64,000 bases of DNA from the NCBI RefSeq assembly GCF_003795125.1, contig NZ_CP027783.1:62001-126000 (forward strand), read 5' to 3'. The notes beneath the pieces are model-generated. The model was not told where the DNA came from. It did not search any database and saw nothing but the letters and a program-made list of their open reading frames with translations. This DNA is from Tetragenococcus osmophilus (GTDB lineage Bacteria; Bacillota; Bacilli; Lactobacillales; Enterococcaceae). Below, one piece after another: positions 26,921-36,662 of the stretch. Every line of letters starts with the position of its first letter. The first letter of the stretch is position 1. The position numbers and the translations under genes were made by a program.

Positions 26921-27190
26921 AAAAAACCCTTTTACCAGAAAACTGATAAAAGGGTGAAATTTCACGGTACCACCTTATGTTATAGAAGCTTACACTTCTC
27001 TTAACCCATCTCAAATTAAGAAACGGCGTTCAAGTTAACGATTGAACCTTTCGAAACCATCTACATATCGATGATTTATCCTCAGAGACCATCTTCATTT
27101 CGCTTTTCATAACCTTTTTCACCATCCAAGGCTTCTCTGAATAAAACAACGAAACTACTCTTCTCATCCACGGAATTCTCATGTACTTTG
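26921..27190 (-). promoter_or_regulatory. T-box riboswitch, methionine specifier, upstream of metQ
   Basis: On the minus strand the conserved T-box sequence AAGGTGGTACCGTG (about 26963-26976) is followed by a terminator stem (ACCCTTTTATC / GGTAAAAGGGT) and a T-run near 26921-26956. Stem I has the GGATGGTGAAAAAGG apical region, and the specifier bulge reads GAA-ATG-AAG with ATG at 27096-27098. Uncharged tRNA-Met should favour the antiterminator and turn metQ on when methionine is scarce. Confidence 0.93.
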
Positions 27191-27302
27191 TTATATTGTA
27201 ATTTACACTAGGAATGATAAGCTGTCAAGACTATAATTCCTAGTTTCTTGTAATAAAACTTGAGTCTAATTCTCACTTAACTCTTTGCTTACTTATTAAG
27301 TG

Positions 27303-27335
27303 GTAAAAAAATGAACCCTTTAAAGTAAGGGTTCA
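27303..27335 (-). terminator. Terminator of the ireB-ruvX-yrzB operon
   Basis: On the minus strand the stem TGAACCCTT/AAGGGTTCA is followed by seven T residues. Confidence 0.85.
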
Positions 27336-27347
27336 GTCTCTTATTTT

Positions 27348-27659
27348 TTATTCTTCTTCGTCAGCCATGAATGTATTAAATACTTCTTCAATCATGTCCC
27401 ACTCTTTGTCAGTTTCAATTTGTTCTAAGTTACCTTCTGTGCCTTCTTCATTTTCAGTGTAAGCATAGGCTTGCAACTCAACTTCTTCGTCTTCATCGGC
27501 ACTTGCTGGGTATAATAATACGTAATTGCGACCAAATTCTTCTTGGCCGTCAATTGTAAGTAAAACTTCGTATAGAGTTTCATTTCCTTCTTCATCAACT
27601 AAAGTAATTTGTTCGTGCTCGTTATGATCATGGTCATGATCATGTGTATGTTCTGACAT
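27348..27659 (-). CDS. DUF1292 family protein (YrzB)
   Basis: A 103-residue acidic protein of the DUF1292/UPF0473 family. The N-terminus is His-rich ([16 protein letters not shown]), then [34 protein letters not shown]. The His-Asp run could bind metal but this is unproven. It is always the third gene after ireB and ruvX in lactobacilli and enterococci, as here (30 bp behind ruvX). Function unknown. Confidence 0.9.
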   Translation of the reverse strand: MSEHTHDHDHDHNEHEQITLVDEEGNETLYEVLLTIDGQEEFGRNYVLLYPASADEDEEVELQAYAYTENEEGTEGNLEQIETDKEWDMIEEVFNTFMADEEE

Positions 27660-27689
27660 TTAATTCATTCTCCTCTTTTATATCGTTTC

Positions 27690-28112
27690 TTAGCTTACTG
27701 CAGAATCTAAATAATTTTGCAAAATTACTACAGCTGCTAGTTTATCAATCACTTTTTTTCGTTTCTTTCTAGAAGTATCTGCTTGTTCTATCAACATTCG
27801 TTCAGCTTGGACGGTAGTCAAACGTTCATCTTGATAAATCACTGGCAACTGGTACTGCTCTTTTAACTTTGTTCCATAATCTATTGAAGCTTGCGCTCTA
27901 AATCCGATAGAATTGTTCATATTCTTGGGCAACCCTACAACGAATTGTTCTACCTCATACTGATCAACCAATTCTTTTAATCGAGCAAAACCAAATTCGC
28001 CTTCTTCTTCATTAATTGGTATAATCTCAATCCCTTGTGCTGTCCAACCTAACGGATCACTTATTGCTATACCAACAGTTTTTGAACCTACATCTAATCC
28101 CATAGTACGCAT
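27690..28112 (-). CDS. ruvX: YqgF/RuvX RNase H-fold nuclease
   Basis: A 140-residue YqgF protein with [37 protein letters not shown] and a basic [16 protein letters not shown] region. The family was annotated as a putative Holliday junction resolvase; in E. coli it acts in 16S rRNA 5' maturation. Its ATG overlaps the ireB stop by one base (TAATG), so the two are translationally coupled. Confidence 0.95.
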   Translation of the reverse strand: MRTMGLDVGSKTVGIAISDPLGWTAQGIEIIPINEEEGEFGFARLKELVDQYEVEQFVVGLPKNMNNSIGFRAQASIDYGTKLKEQYQLPVIYQDERLTTVQAERMLIEQADTSRKKRKKVIDKLAAVVILQNYLDSAVS

Positions 28113-28378
28113 TATAAATTGACTCCATGATTTTCTAAGTAAAAACGTATTAAAACTTCTAATACTTCATCACGTTCATGGCGACGAATTAAATTACGCG
28201 CATCACGATAACGCGGAATGTACGCTGGGTCTCCTGACAACAAATACCCTACTATTTGATTAATCGGGTTATACCCTTTTTCTTCAAGCGCACGGTATAC
28301 AATCGCAAGTGTTTCGCTAACTTCTTTTTTACGACTGTCGTCAAAATCAAAACGTACCGTTTCGTCTTTATACCCCAT
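28112..28378 (-). CDS. ireB: IreB family regulatory protein (UPF0297)
   Basis: An 88-residue UPF0297 protein with [56 protein letters not shown]. In Enterococcus faecalis IreB is a substrate of the Ser/Thr kinase IreK and a negative regulator of intrinsic cephalosporin resistance; the Thr near the N-terminus fits the phosphorylation zone. It is the first gene of the operon. The close match supports an Enterococcaceae host. Confidence 0.94.
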   Translation of the reverse strand: MGYKDETVRFDFDDSRKKEVSETLAIVYRALEEKGYNPINQIVGYLLSGDPAYIPRYRDARNLIRRHERDEVLEVLIRFYLENHGVNL

Positions 28379-28601
28379 TCACTTGACACCTCTTTCTCCT
28401 AATTGTTCACTCATTCTTTTTACTATTGTACTAAACAAATTGGGAAACTACAAACATCTACAACCATCTTATAAAAAGTATACTGAAAAATTATGATATT
28501 TCTGTGAATTCCTGAAAATTTTTACAATTTAAATTTGAGTTGAAAAAAGCCCTGACTTTTCTTTATCATTTACTAAAAGAAAAGAACAAGACTTCAAATA
28601 A

Positions 28602-29255
28602 TTATTCCTCTGAGGATAAATCCAAACGATCATTACTATTTAAAAAGTAAATTAATGTTTGTAATTCGTTCGTTAAATCCACATTTTGAATTAAAACATT
28701 AGATGGTGCTGAGATACGTGCTGGCGTGAAGTTTAAAATTCCTTTAATACCAGCTTCACCTAAATGATTAACCACGTCCTGCGCATTAGATGCCGGTACG
28801 GTCAAAATGGCGATTTCGATGCGTTGAATTTCAATTTGTTCTACCATATCAGACATTGGATATACAGGGATGCCATCAACGATCCGACCTACAATGTCTT
28901 GATTAACATCAAATGCTGCACTCACCCGGATACTGTTACTTTGATGAAATTTATATTTTAACAAAGCACTACCTAGATTTCCTACACCGACTAAGGCAAC
29001 ATTGGTCATTTCATCGTCACTTAAAATTTTAGCAAAAAATTGCATTAAGCTTTCTACGTCATAACCATAGCCGCGCTTACCTAATTCGCCAAAATAAGAA
29101 AAGTCACGACGTATCGTCGCACTATCGACTTGGACGGCTTCACTTAACTCTGTTGAGGAAACCTTTGCCTTTCCAGCATCGTTTAAAATTCGTAAATAAC
29201 GGTAATACAAAGGTAACCGTTTTGCAGTTGCTTTGGGAATACTATTTTCTTTCAC
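28602..29255 (-). CDS. rex: Redox-sensing transcriptional repressor Rex
   Basis: A 217-residue Rex. The N-terminal winged helix ([54 protein letters not shown]) is followed by a Rossmann domain with [16 protein letters not shown] and a C-terminal swapped helix. Rex represses fermentation genes and leaves DNA when NADH rises. It starts at GTG after GGAGGG. Its upstream region was interrupted by an IS1634-type element, but a 145-bp target duplication leaves the near-promoter sequence intact. Confidence 0.97.
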   Translation of the reverse strand: MKENSIPKATAKRLPLYYRYLRILNDAGKAKVSSTELSEAVQVDSATIRRDFSYFGELGKRGYGYDVESLMQFFAKILSDDEMTNVALVGVGNLGSALLKYKFHQSNSIRVSAAFDVNQDIVGRIVDGIPVYPMSDMVEQIEIQRIEIAILTVPASNAQDVVNHLGEAGIKGILNFTPARISAPSNVLIQNVDLTNELQTLIYFLNSNDRLDLSSEE

Positions 29256-29300
29256 TTTCTAGCCCTCCATATTGTGAAAAAATCACTTATAACATGTAGT

Positions 29301-29445
29301 ATCATAACAGATAAAAACGAAAAAAAGCAATTTGGTTGCTCAGATTGTTGCAAAATTTTTCAAAAGCGATAAAAAGCGCGGTCTGTTCTATCTTTCGAAT
29401 ACCAATAAATTGTGATAAACTAGCATTTACGAAATACATAAGTTC
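29301..29445. repeat. 145-bp target-site duplication, left copy
   Basis: It is identical base for base to 31405-31549. The copies flank the IS1634-type element. Together they represent the old intergenic region between rex and the ABC-F gene. Confidence 0.95.
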
Positions 29446-31404
29446 GGGGATTTGACACTTCATTTTTAGCATGCTTCATTAAAAGCCTATCAAACAGGCT
29501 TTTTTTTATGATTTTTTTGTCAAGTTTTTAATTTTATTTGTAGCAATATGTAGTAATGTATGGTATAATGAAGAAAAGAAGGTGATGGAATGCGCGTCCA
29601 AGTATCAAAATCCAAAAATTCGGAGTCGCTCTATATCTCAAAAGCCGTTCGTATCGATGGCAAGAGTACGTCGAAAGTGGTGGAAAGATTAGGAACCCTC
29701 GAAGAAGTGAAGCAAAAGGCCCAAGGACAAGATCCCTATGAATGGGCTCGTGAACGCGCTAAGGTACTGACCGAACAAGAAAAAAATCAAGCTCGCGAGG
29801 TTTTAGTGAAGTTTTCTCCTCATAAGCAGATTTCAGCGAATCAACAGGTCTCTTTCAATGGCGGTTATCTTTTCCTGCAACAATTGTATTACCAACTCGG
29901 ACTGGATAAAATTTGCGCTACCATTCAAAGCCAATATAAAACGACTTTTGATCTCAACGCCGTGCTTTCTCAACTAATTTATTCGCGTATTCTTTTCCCT
30001 GGTTCGAAACAACAAGCGTTTCATAAAAAAGACAAATACCTTGAGTCGCCGTCTCTAGACCTCCAACATTTTTATCGTGCGTTAGAAATCCTAGCCAAAG
30101 AAAACGACCTAATTCAAGCACAACTTTATAAAAACAGCCGCAAAGTGGTCGATCGTAACACCCAAATTCTTTATTATGACTGTACGAATTTCTTCTTTGA
30201 AATTGAGCAAGAAGATCCCTTTCGAAAATACGGCAAGTCGAAAGAAAATCGCCCCAACCCAATTGTTCAGATGGGCTTATTTATCGATGGCAACGGCGTT
30301 CCCCTGGCTTTTGACTTAAGCAGTGGCAACACCAATGAACAAGGGACGTTAAAACCGTTGGAAAAGAAAATCTTGCAAGATTTCTCCCTTTCGAAAATGG
30401 TGATTTGTACAGACGCGGGGTTATCCTCGACCGAAAACCGAAAATTCAACAACGTTCAAAATCGAGCCTTTATCACCACGCAGTCGGTCAAAAAATTGAA
30501 AAAGCATTTGAAAGATTGGGCCTTAGGACAGACCGGATGGAAAATTGTAGGCGATTCTTCTTCGAAAGAATATACGCTAAGAGAAGTAGACGCCTTAGGC
30601 GCTAAAAAGCAGACCTTTTTTAAAGAACGTTGGATTCATGAAGACGGCTTAGAACAACGCATGATCGTTTCCTATTCTTTAAAATATAAAGAATACCAAG
30701 AAAAAATACGTCAACGACAAGTCGAACGCGCGGAAAAACTCATTCAGTCCGGACAGAAATTACCCAAAAAGAAAAATTCCAACGACGTCAAACGTTTTAT
30801 CAAACGAACATCGGTCACCCAAGAAGGAGAAAAAGCGGAAAAAGACGTGTTATCACTCGACACGTCTGTCATCGAAGAAGAAGCACGCTATGATGGGTTT
30901 TATGCCGTTTGTACGAATTTGAACGATCCCGTGGAAAAGATCATTCAAGTGAACCACCAACGATGGGAAATCGAAGAAACCTTTCGCATCATGAAAAGTG
31001 AATTTGATGCTCGGCCCGTTTATCTCAGTCGAGAAGATCGTATCCGTGCGCATTTCATTACTTGTTTTATGGCCATGATGATTTTTCGTCTCTTAGAAAA
31101 ACGCTTAGATTCGCCGGATAGCTATTGTGAAATCATTGAAACGTTAAGAGAAATGAACTTTTATCAAATTACAGGCGAAGGCGTTATTCCGACTTATACG
31201 AGAACCGATCTCACCGATCGACTCCATGAGCAAGCCGGCTTTCGAACCGATTATCAAATTTTGCCGCAAAAAAGTTTGAAAAAAATTTTTAAGCAAACCA
31301 AATCGGGAAATATTACTACATTTTGAAACCTACGATAAAAGGCTTAAACCCTTGATAAAATAAGGGTCTAAGTCTTTTTTTCTATTATAAGTGTTAAATT
31401 CAGG
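29446..31404 (+). mobile_element. IS1634-family (IS4 group) insertion sequence with very long target repeats
   Basis: A 1959-bp element. Its imperfect ends share ATTTRACACTT near each terminus (left GGGGATTTGACACTT; right, read inward, CCTGAATTTAACACTT). It contains one transposase gene, a terminator-like hairpin at the left (AAAGCCT...AGGCTTTTTTT, about 29482-29507) and one at the right behind the gene. IS1634 elements are known for exceptionally long, variable target duplications; the 145-bp repeat fits. Perfect repeat identity implies recent insertion. Boundaries are uncertain by one base. Confidence 0.92.
29590..31326 (+). CDS. IS1634-family transposase
   Basis: A 578-residue DDE transposase of the IS1634 subgroup of IS4. 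Likely catalytic residues are Asp in ILYYDCTNFFFEIEQED, Asp in MVICTDAGLSSTENRKF, and Glu in the YREK-like HQRWEIEETFRIMKSEFDARPVYL. AAGAAGGTGA before the ATG at 29590 fixes the start. The frame is intact, so the element may be active. GC content is slightly higher than in neighbouring genes, as for the introns in this window. Confidence 0.95.
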   Translation: MRVQVSKSKNSESLYISKAVRIDGKSTSKVVERLGTLEEVKQKAQGQDPYEWARERAKVLTEQEKNQAREVLVKFSPHKQISANQQVSFNGGYLFLQQLYYQLGLDKICATIQSQYKTTFDLNAVLSQLIYSRILFPGSKQQAFHKKDKYLESPSLDLQHFYRALEILAKENDLIQAQLYKNSRKVVDRNTQILYYDCTNFFFEIEQEDPFRKYGKSKENRPNPIVQMGLFIDGNGVPLAFDLSSGNTNEQGTLKPLEKKILQDFSLSKMVICTDAGLSSTENRKFNNVQNRAFITTQSVKKLKKHLKDWALGQTGWKIVGDSSSKEYTLREVDALGAKKQTFFKERWIHEDGLEQRMIVSYSLKYKEYQEKIRQRQVERAEKLIQSGQKLPKKKNSNDVKRFIKRTSVTQEGEKAEKDVLSLDTSVIEEEARYDGFYAVCTNLNDPVEKIIQVNHQRWEIEETFRIMKSEFDARPVYLSREDRIRAHFITCFMAMMIFRLLEKRLDSPDSYCEIIETLREMNFYQITGEGVIPTYTRTDLTDRLHEQAGFRTDYQILPQKSLKKIFKQTKSGNITTF

Positions 31405-31549
31405 ATCATAACAGATAAAAACGAAAAAAAGCAATTTGGTTGCTCAGATTGTTGCAAAATTTTTCAAAAGCGATAAAAAGCGCGGTCTGTTCTATCTTTC
31501 GAATACCAATAAATTGTGATAAACTAGCATTTACGAAATACATAAGTTC
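31405..31549. repeat. 145-bp target-site duplication, right copy
   Basis: It is identical to 29301-29445. This copy lies immediately upstream of the ABC-F gene and probably carries its promoter. Confidence 0.95.
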
Positions 31550-31573
31550 AAAGAAAACTAAGGCGAGGATGTT

Positions 31574-33514
31574 ATGATTTTACTACAAGCAAACCAAATC
31601 GCTCGGCAATTTGGAGCAGAAACTTTATTTGAAAATATACAATTAGAAGTCAGCAGCCAAGCTCGTATTGGTTTAGTAGGCCGAAATGGCGCGGGAAAAT
31701 CTACTTTACTAAAAATTATTGCTGGCATCGAAGAACCCGATAAAGGAACAATTACTAAAACAAAGAATGTCACTTTAGGTTATTTAGCACAAGATACAGG
31801 ACTAGATTCTACAAAAACGGTCTGGGAGGAAATGCTTGAAGCCTTTTCCGATGTACGTCAAATTGAAAAGCGCATGCATGAATTAGAAATTCAAATCAGC
31901 CAAACTCCTCCAGAAGATAAAGATTATGAAACAGTCCTTGCCCAATACGATCGCTTGCAACAAGAATTTATCGAAAGAAATGGCTATGGATACGAAAATG
32001 AAATGCGTGCCGTTTTAAATGGGTTTCAGTTTGATGAGTCCTTTTATGATAAACCGACACAATCTCTTTCTGGAGGACAAAAAACACGCTTAGCTTTAGC
32101 AAAAAAGCTTTTACAAAGCCCTGACCTTTTAATCTTAGACGAGCCGACGAACCATTTAGACATCGAAACACTTAATTGGTTAGAAGGATATCTGCAAAAT
32201 TATCGTGGTGCTTTATTGATTGTCTCACATGACCGCTATTTCTTAGACAAAATCGTGAACGAAATTTATGAAATTAGTCGAAGTAAAATGCAACATTTTA
32301 AGGGTAACTACAGTCGGTATTTAGAACTTAAAGAACAACAATTAGCTAGTCAATGGAAGGCTTATGAGAAACAACAAGCCGAAATTAGTAAATTAGAAGA
32401 CTTCGTAGCTAAAAATATCGTACGCGCTTCAACTACTAAAAGAGCGCAAAGCCGTAGAAAACAGCTAGAAAAGATGGAAAGAATTGACCGACCTGAAGGA
32501 AAAGAAAAATCAGCAAACTTTCTATTTCACATAGCAAAGTCCTCAGGCAATATCGTATTTCAATTAGAAAATGGAGCTATTGGTTACAACGATCATGTTG
32601 TATCTGAACCGATTAATTTAGATATCAAACGACAGGAAGCTATTGCTTTAGTGGGTCCTAACGGAATTGGCAAATCAACCTTATTAAAATCAATTATTGG
32701 TGAAATCCCTCTTATTAAAGGAGAGGAACGTTTTGGCACTAATGTAGCCATTGGTTATTATGATCAAGGACAAGAAGAGTTAAATCATAATAAAACGATT
32801 TTAGCCGAATTGTGGGATGAACATCCTACAACACCTGAGGTAGATATTCGGCGAGTATTAGGTAGTTTCCTATTTTCTGGAGAAGACGTCGATAAATCTA
32901 TTTCTCAACTAAGTGGCGGTGAAAAAGCTCGTGTTTCTTTAGCGAAGTTAGCAATGGAACAAAAAAACTTTTTAGTTTTAGACGAGCCAACCAACCATTT
33001 GGATATTGATAATAAAGAAGTTTTAGAAAATGCTTTGATCGATTACGAAGGCACCCTCTTTTTCGTTTCACATGACCGTTATTTTATTAATCGAATCGCA
33101 ACCAAAGTCGTTGAACTCTCAGAAGACGGTTCCCACCTTTATTTAGGTGATTATGATTATTACCTAGAAAAAAAGCAAGAAGAAGAGGAACTGGCTGCCT
33201 ATGAAAAAGAAGAAGAGCCGCAAGAAAAAACAATGACTGCGGGTAAAAAAAGTTTTGTGCAATCAAAAGAACAACAAAAACAAGTACGCTCCTTGCAACG
33301 AAAAGTTACTCAGATCGAAGAGCAGCTAAGCTCAACAGAAGAAAAAATAAGTCAGATCGAAAACGAAATGACTGCTTCGGAAAACCTAGATGACCCAATT
33401 AAACTAAATGAATTAGATCAAAACTTACAAAGTACAAGACAGCAACAAGATGATCTTACCGAAGAATGGGAAAACCTAAGTATACAGCTAGAAGAATTAG
33501 AAAGCCAAAATTAA
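31574..33514 (+). CDS. ABC-F family ATPase (YdiF-like)
   Basis: A 646-residue soluble protein with two ABC domains: Walker A GRNGAGKST and GPNGIGKST, signatures LSGGQKTRLALAKKL and LSGGEKARVSLAKLA, both with DEPTNHLDI. Between them is the P-site-tRNA-interaction type linker, and a long C-terminal coiled coil (VRSLQRKVTQIEEQLSSTEEKISQIENEM) follows. It lacks membrane helices, so it acts on ribosomes. Its place next to rex matches B. subtilis ydiF. Specific drug resistance cannot be inferred. AGGCGAGGA precedes the ATG. Confidence 0.93.
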   Translation: MILLQANQIARQFGAETLFENIQLEVSSQARIGLVGRNGAGKSTLLKIIAGIEEPDKGTITKTKNVTLGYLAQDTGLDSTKTVWEEMLEAFSDVRQIEKRMHELEIQISQTPPEDKDYETVLAQYDRLQQEFIERNGYGYENEMRAVLNGFQFDESFYDKPTQSLSGGQKTRLALAKKLLQSPDLLILDEPTNHLDIETLNWLEGYLQNYRGALLIVSHDRYFLDKIVNEIYEISRSKMQHFKGNYSRYLELKEQQLASQWKAYEKQQAEISKLEDFVAKNIVRASTTKRAQSRRKQLEKMERIDRPEGKEKSANFLFHIAKSSGNIVFQLENGAIGYNDHVVSEPINLDIKRQEAIALVGPNGIGKSTLLKSIIGEIPLIKGEERFGTNVAIGYYDQGQEELNHNKTILAELWDEHPTTPEVDIRRVLGSFLFSGEDVDKSISQLSGGEKARVSLAKLAMEQKNFLVLDEPTNHLDIDNKEVLENALIDYEGTLFFVSHDRYFINRIATKVVELSEDGSHLYLGDYDYYLEKKQEEEELAAYEKEEEPQEKTMTAGKKSFVQSKEQQKQVRSLQRKVTQIEEQLSSTEEKISQIENEMTASENLDDPIKLNELDQNLQSTRQQQDDLTEEWENLSIQLEELESQN

Positions 33515-33519
33515 TTTGT

Positions 33520-33562
33520 AAAAATGACTTATCGACAAACTTTGTTGATAAGTCATTTTTTT
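33520..33562 (+). terminator. Terminator of the ABC-F gene and target of intron 1
   Basis: The arms AATGACTTATC and GATAAGTCATT are followed by seven T residues and one A. The group II intron begins directly after this. Confidence 0.93.
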
Positions 33563-33563
33563 A

Positions 33564-35397
33564 GTATGACGGGCATGTGTTATGTCTAGAGTGAAAGTCT
33601 CTGTGGAGCGTCGTTACCAACGAATCCCAAAGCGACTTGCAAGTTTCGTGCTGTGAGGCACGGGAGAGAGGAAGCAATAGCGAAATCGTGGCCCAACGAA
33701 CAGGAATAAGGTAGGAAGGCGCTACGAGCGGATAAGTCGGCTAAAGGCGATAAAGTCCAAAAGGTAACCGTAATCTTGTGGCGTAAACCTTATGGGTAAA
33801 CGAGGAAAGAGATAACACTTATCCCGTGAGGTCTCACTAACGATTTAGTAGTAACAACGAATAGTGAGAAGTCAGCAGATGTCATAGTAGGAAACCATGT
33901 TTCCGAAGGACTGAACCATGGAATAGTGCAACACAAAATGTATGTTTTAAGTACTGTCTGATAGTAGTGGTAGACAAAACGTAAATGAGTCGGTAGCTAC
34001 GCCAATCTAAGACGAATACTTAAAAGCGGAAAGGAGTCGCGCACATTATGTCGAAGATGTTAGAACGTATCCTTGACCGGCAAAATATGAATGAGGCTTA
34101 TAAAAAAGTCCGGGCAAATAAAGGAGCCAGCGGCGTTGACGAAGTCACGCTCGACGAGCTTCATGCCTATATTCAAGACAACTGGGCAACGATCTGTCAA
34201 CAAATAAGAGAGCGACACTACAAGCCCCAACCTGTAAAGAGAGTTGGGATCCCAAAGTCAGATGGTGGGAAACGAAAACTCGGTATACCTACAACAATAG
34301 ACCGCGTGATTCAGCAGGCCATTGTTCAGGTTATAACACCCATATGCGAATCCCACTTTTCGGAATTTAGCTATGGATTTCGTCCGAACAGAAATTGTGA
34401 AATGGCCGTCAATCAATTATTGAAGACGATCAATGAAGGTTATCAATGGATCGTTGATATAGATCTAGAAAAATTCTTTGATAACGTTCCTCAAGACCGG
34501 CTGATGAGTCTTGTACATCGTATGATCCAAGACGGAGACACAGAATCGCTTATTCGAAAATATCTCAAAGCAGGTGTCATGGTCGCCGATGAATACCACC
34601 CAACGGATCGAGGAGCCCCACAAGGAGGGAATTTATCGCCCATTCTTAGTAATATCATGCTAAATGAACTGGACAAAGAGCTTGAGAGCCGAGGGCTCGC
34701 CTTTGTGAGATACGCCGATGATTGTCTCATCATGGTTAAAAGCCGAACAAGTGCCAATCGAGTGATGCATTCAGTCATTCGTTGGATTGAAAATAAGTTA
34801 GGGCTAAAAGTTAATGGAACCAAATCAAAGGTTACGCGGCCCAGCCAGCTAAAATATTTAGGATTTAGTTTCTATTACGACACTAAAGCCAAAAGCTGGA
34901 TGAGCCGACCTCATGAGGACTCTGTCCGAAAATTCGAGAAAAAACTCAAAATGTTAACTCAAAGAAAATGGTCAATAAACTTTAGAAAGAGGCTGGAAAA
35001 GTTAAATGAAGTCATCCGCGGATGGATAAATTACTTTTCCAGCTCGTCCATGAAAGCCAAGATGGAACGGATCGACGCCCATTTAAGAACGCGATTGCGA
35101 ACCATCGTCTGGAAGATGTGGAAGGTTCCCTCCAAGAGACAATGGGGATTACAAAAGTTAGGTGTAAATAAGAGCTTAGCTAAACTAACATCGTACGCAG
35201 GAAACCACTACCAGTGGGTAGCTACCAAAACCTGTGTAAGAAGGGCAATAACTAAACAAAAACTAGGCCAAGCAGGCCTAGTCAGTTGTTTAGATTACTA
35301 CCAATATAGACATAACATATATTCATAATGGAGTCGCCGGATACGGAACCGTATGTCCAGGTGACGTGAGAGGGCGATTGATTTCGCCCTACTCGAT
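33564..35397 (+). mobile_element. Group II intron 1 (probably class C), inserted behind a terminator
   Basis: The 5' end is GTATGACGGGCATG, which aligns to the 5' end of intron 2 (GTGCGCTCGGCATG). A structured 5' region of about 480 bases precedes the reverse transcriptase gene. Behind the gene, domain V-like sequence (GCCGGATACGGAACCGTATG...) and a domain VI hairpin (GGGCGA/TCGCCC) lead to the 3' end CTACTCGAT, shared with intron 2. Placement immediately after a terminator T-run is the hallmark of class C introns. The 3' boundary is uncertain by one or two bases. Confidence 0.88.
34048..35328 (+). CDS. ltrA: Group II intron reverse transcriptase/maturase
   Basis: A 426-residue intron-encoded protein. 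RT motifs are NKGASGVDEVTLDEL, IPKSDGGKRKLGIPT, YGFRPNRNCEMA, VDIDLEKFFDNV, GAPQGGNLSPILSN and the catalytic YADD at residues 222-225. The maturase X region (IRGWINYFSSSSMKAKMERID) follows. No HNH endonuclease domain is present, as expected for class C. The frame is complete. GGAAAGGAG precedes the ATG. It is unlike the RT of intron 2 in detail, so the two introns are separate lineages. Confidence 0.95.
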   Translation: MSKMLERILDRQNMNEAYKKVRANKGASGVDEVTLDELHAYIQDNWATICQQIRERHYKPQPVKRVGIPKSDGGKRKLGIPTTIDRVIQQAIVQVITPICESHFSEFSYGFRPNRNCEMAVNQLLKTINEGYQWIVDIDLEKFFDNVPQDRLMSLVHRMIQDGDTESLIRKYLKAGVMVADEYHPTDRGAPQGGNLSPILSNIMLNELDKELESRGLAFVRYADDCLIMVKSRTSANRVMHSVIRWIENKLGLKVNGTKSKVTRPSQLKYLGFSFYYDTKAKSWMSRPHEDSVRKFEKKLKMLTQRKWSINFRKRLEKLNEVIRGWINYFSSSSMKAKMERIDAHLRTRLRTIVWKMWKVPSKRQWGLQKLGVNKSLAKLTSYAGNHYQWVATKTCVRRAITKQKLGQAGLVSCLDYYQYRHNIYS

Positions 35398-35496
35398 TCG
35401 TTAAAAATAAAAAATTTTAGCTTATAATAATAAAATTTTTGTATGTAACTTAAATTTTCGGTATAATTAAACTAATTAAATAATTGGAGTGGTTTT

Positions 35497-36609
35497 ATGA
35501 AAATCGGAATACCTAAGGAAATAAAAAATAATGAAAACCGTGTGGCTTTACCTCCTTCAGGTGTCTATGAGTTAATCCAAAGCGGACATGAAGTCTTTGT
35601 AGAAACTAATGCAGGATTTGGCTCAGCGTTTAAAGACGAAGCTTATAAAGAAGTAGGCGCAACTATTGCCGATAGCCCTAAAGAAGTTTGGGCACAAGAC
35701 ATGGTGATGAAAGTCAAAGAACCACTGGAAGAAGAATATAAATATTTCCGCGACGGACTGATTTTATTTACTTACCTACACTTAGCAGCAAATAAACCCG
35801 TAGCTCAAGCTTTACAAAAAGCAAATGTTACTACAATTGCCTATGAAAATGTGCAATTAGACAATGGAAGCTTGCCATTATTATCTCCTATGAGTGAAAT
35901 AGCTGGAAGAATGGCTGCACAAATTGGGGCAGAATTTTTAGAAAGTCCTAAAGGCGGCAAAGGCATTGTTTTATCTGGTGTGCCAGGTGTAAGAAAAGGA
36001 AATGTCGTTGTCATTGGTGGTGGCGTAGCTGGTACAAACGCTGCTAAAATTGCTTACGGACTTGGCGCTAATGTCACAATTTTAGACGTAAATATCGACC
36101 GTCTAAAAGAATTAGATACTGAATTTAACGGTGGAGTTCAAACGTTAATGTCAAATAGCTTCAATATTGAAGAACAATTAAAAACAGCTGACTTAGTTGT
36201 TGGAGCAGTATTGCTTCCTGGACGTAAAGCGCCAACGCTTGTTACAAGAGAAATGGTTAAAAACATGCCTGATCATTCAGTAGTGATTGATATTGCTATT
36301 GACCAAGGCGGAATCTTTGAAACAGAAACGAGGACAACCACTCATGATGATCCTACCTATGTAGAAGAAGGAGTTACCCATTATGCGGTGGCAAATATGC
36401 CAGGAGCTGTCGCACAAACGGCTACTATCGCTTTAAGTAACTCCACTCTTCCTTTTGCTAAAAAATTAGTACAAGGACCTATTGAAGAAGTATTGCAAAA
36501 TGAACCAGCGCTATACCGCGGCGTAAATACTTATCAAGGCCACTTAGTCCATCAAGCAGTAGCTGAGGATCTAGAAATCGAACATACATCACTAAGTGAT
36601 CTTTTATAA
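35497..36609 (+). CDS. ald: Alanine dehydrogenase
   Basis: A 370-residue alanine dehydrogenase interconverting L-alanine and pyruvate with [41 protein letters not shown] and the Rossmann motif [30 protein letters not shown] are diagnostic, as is [20 protein letters not shown]. Length matches the family. TTGGAGTGG precedes the ATG. It is a single gene with a strong terminator at its end. Confidence 0.97.
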   Translation: MKIGIPKEIKNNENRVALPPSGVYELIQSGHEVFVETNAGFGSAFKDEAYKEVGATIADSPKEVWAQDMVMKVKEPLEEEYKYFRDGLILFTYLHLAANKPVAQALQKANVTTIAYENVQLDNGSLPLLSPMSEIAGRMAAQIGAEFLESPKGGKGIVLSGVPGVRKGNVVVIGGGVAGTNAAKIAYGLGANVTILDVNIDRLKELDTEFNGGVQTLMSNSFNIEEQLKTADLVVGAVLLPGRKAPTLVTREMVKNMPDHSVVIDIAIDQGGIFETETRTTTHDDPTYVEEGVTHYAVANMPGAVAQTATIALSNSTLPFAKKLVQGPIEEVLQNEPALYRGVNTYQGHLVHQAVAEDLEIEHTSLSDLL

Positions 36610-36621
36610 TTATAAAAGGAT

Positions 36622-36662
36622 AAAAAACGAGGCTAGGAAAAAAATCCTAGTCTCGTTTTTTA
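36622..36662. terminator. Bidirectional terminator behind ald
   Basis: The arms AAAACGAGGCTAGGA and TCCTAGTCTCGTTTT separate ald from the convergent VOC gene. Confidence 0.88.

Noticed and set aside
29265-29285. Possible Rex operator (TTGTGAAAAAATCAC) upstream of rex
   Set aside because: The half-sites are too close compared with the Rex consensus TTGTGAA-N6-TTCACAA, and the right half is incomplete.
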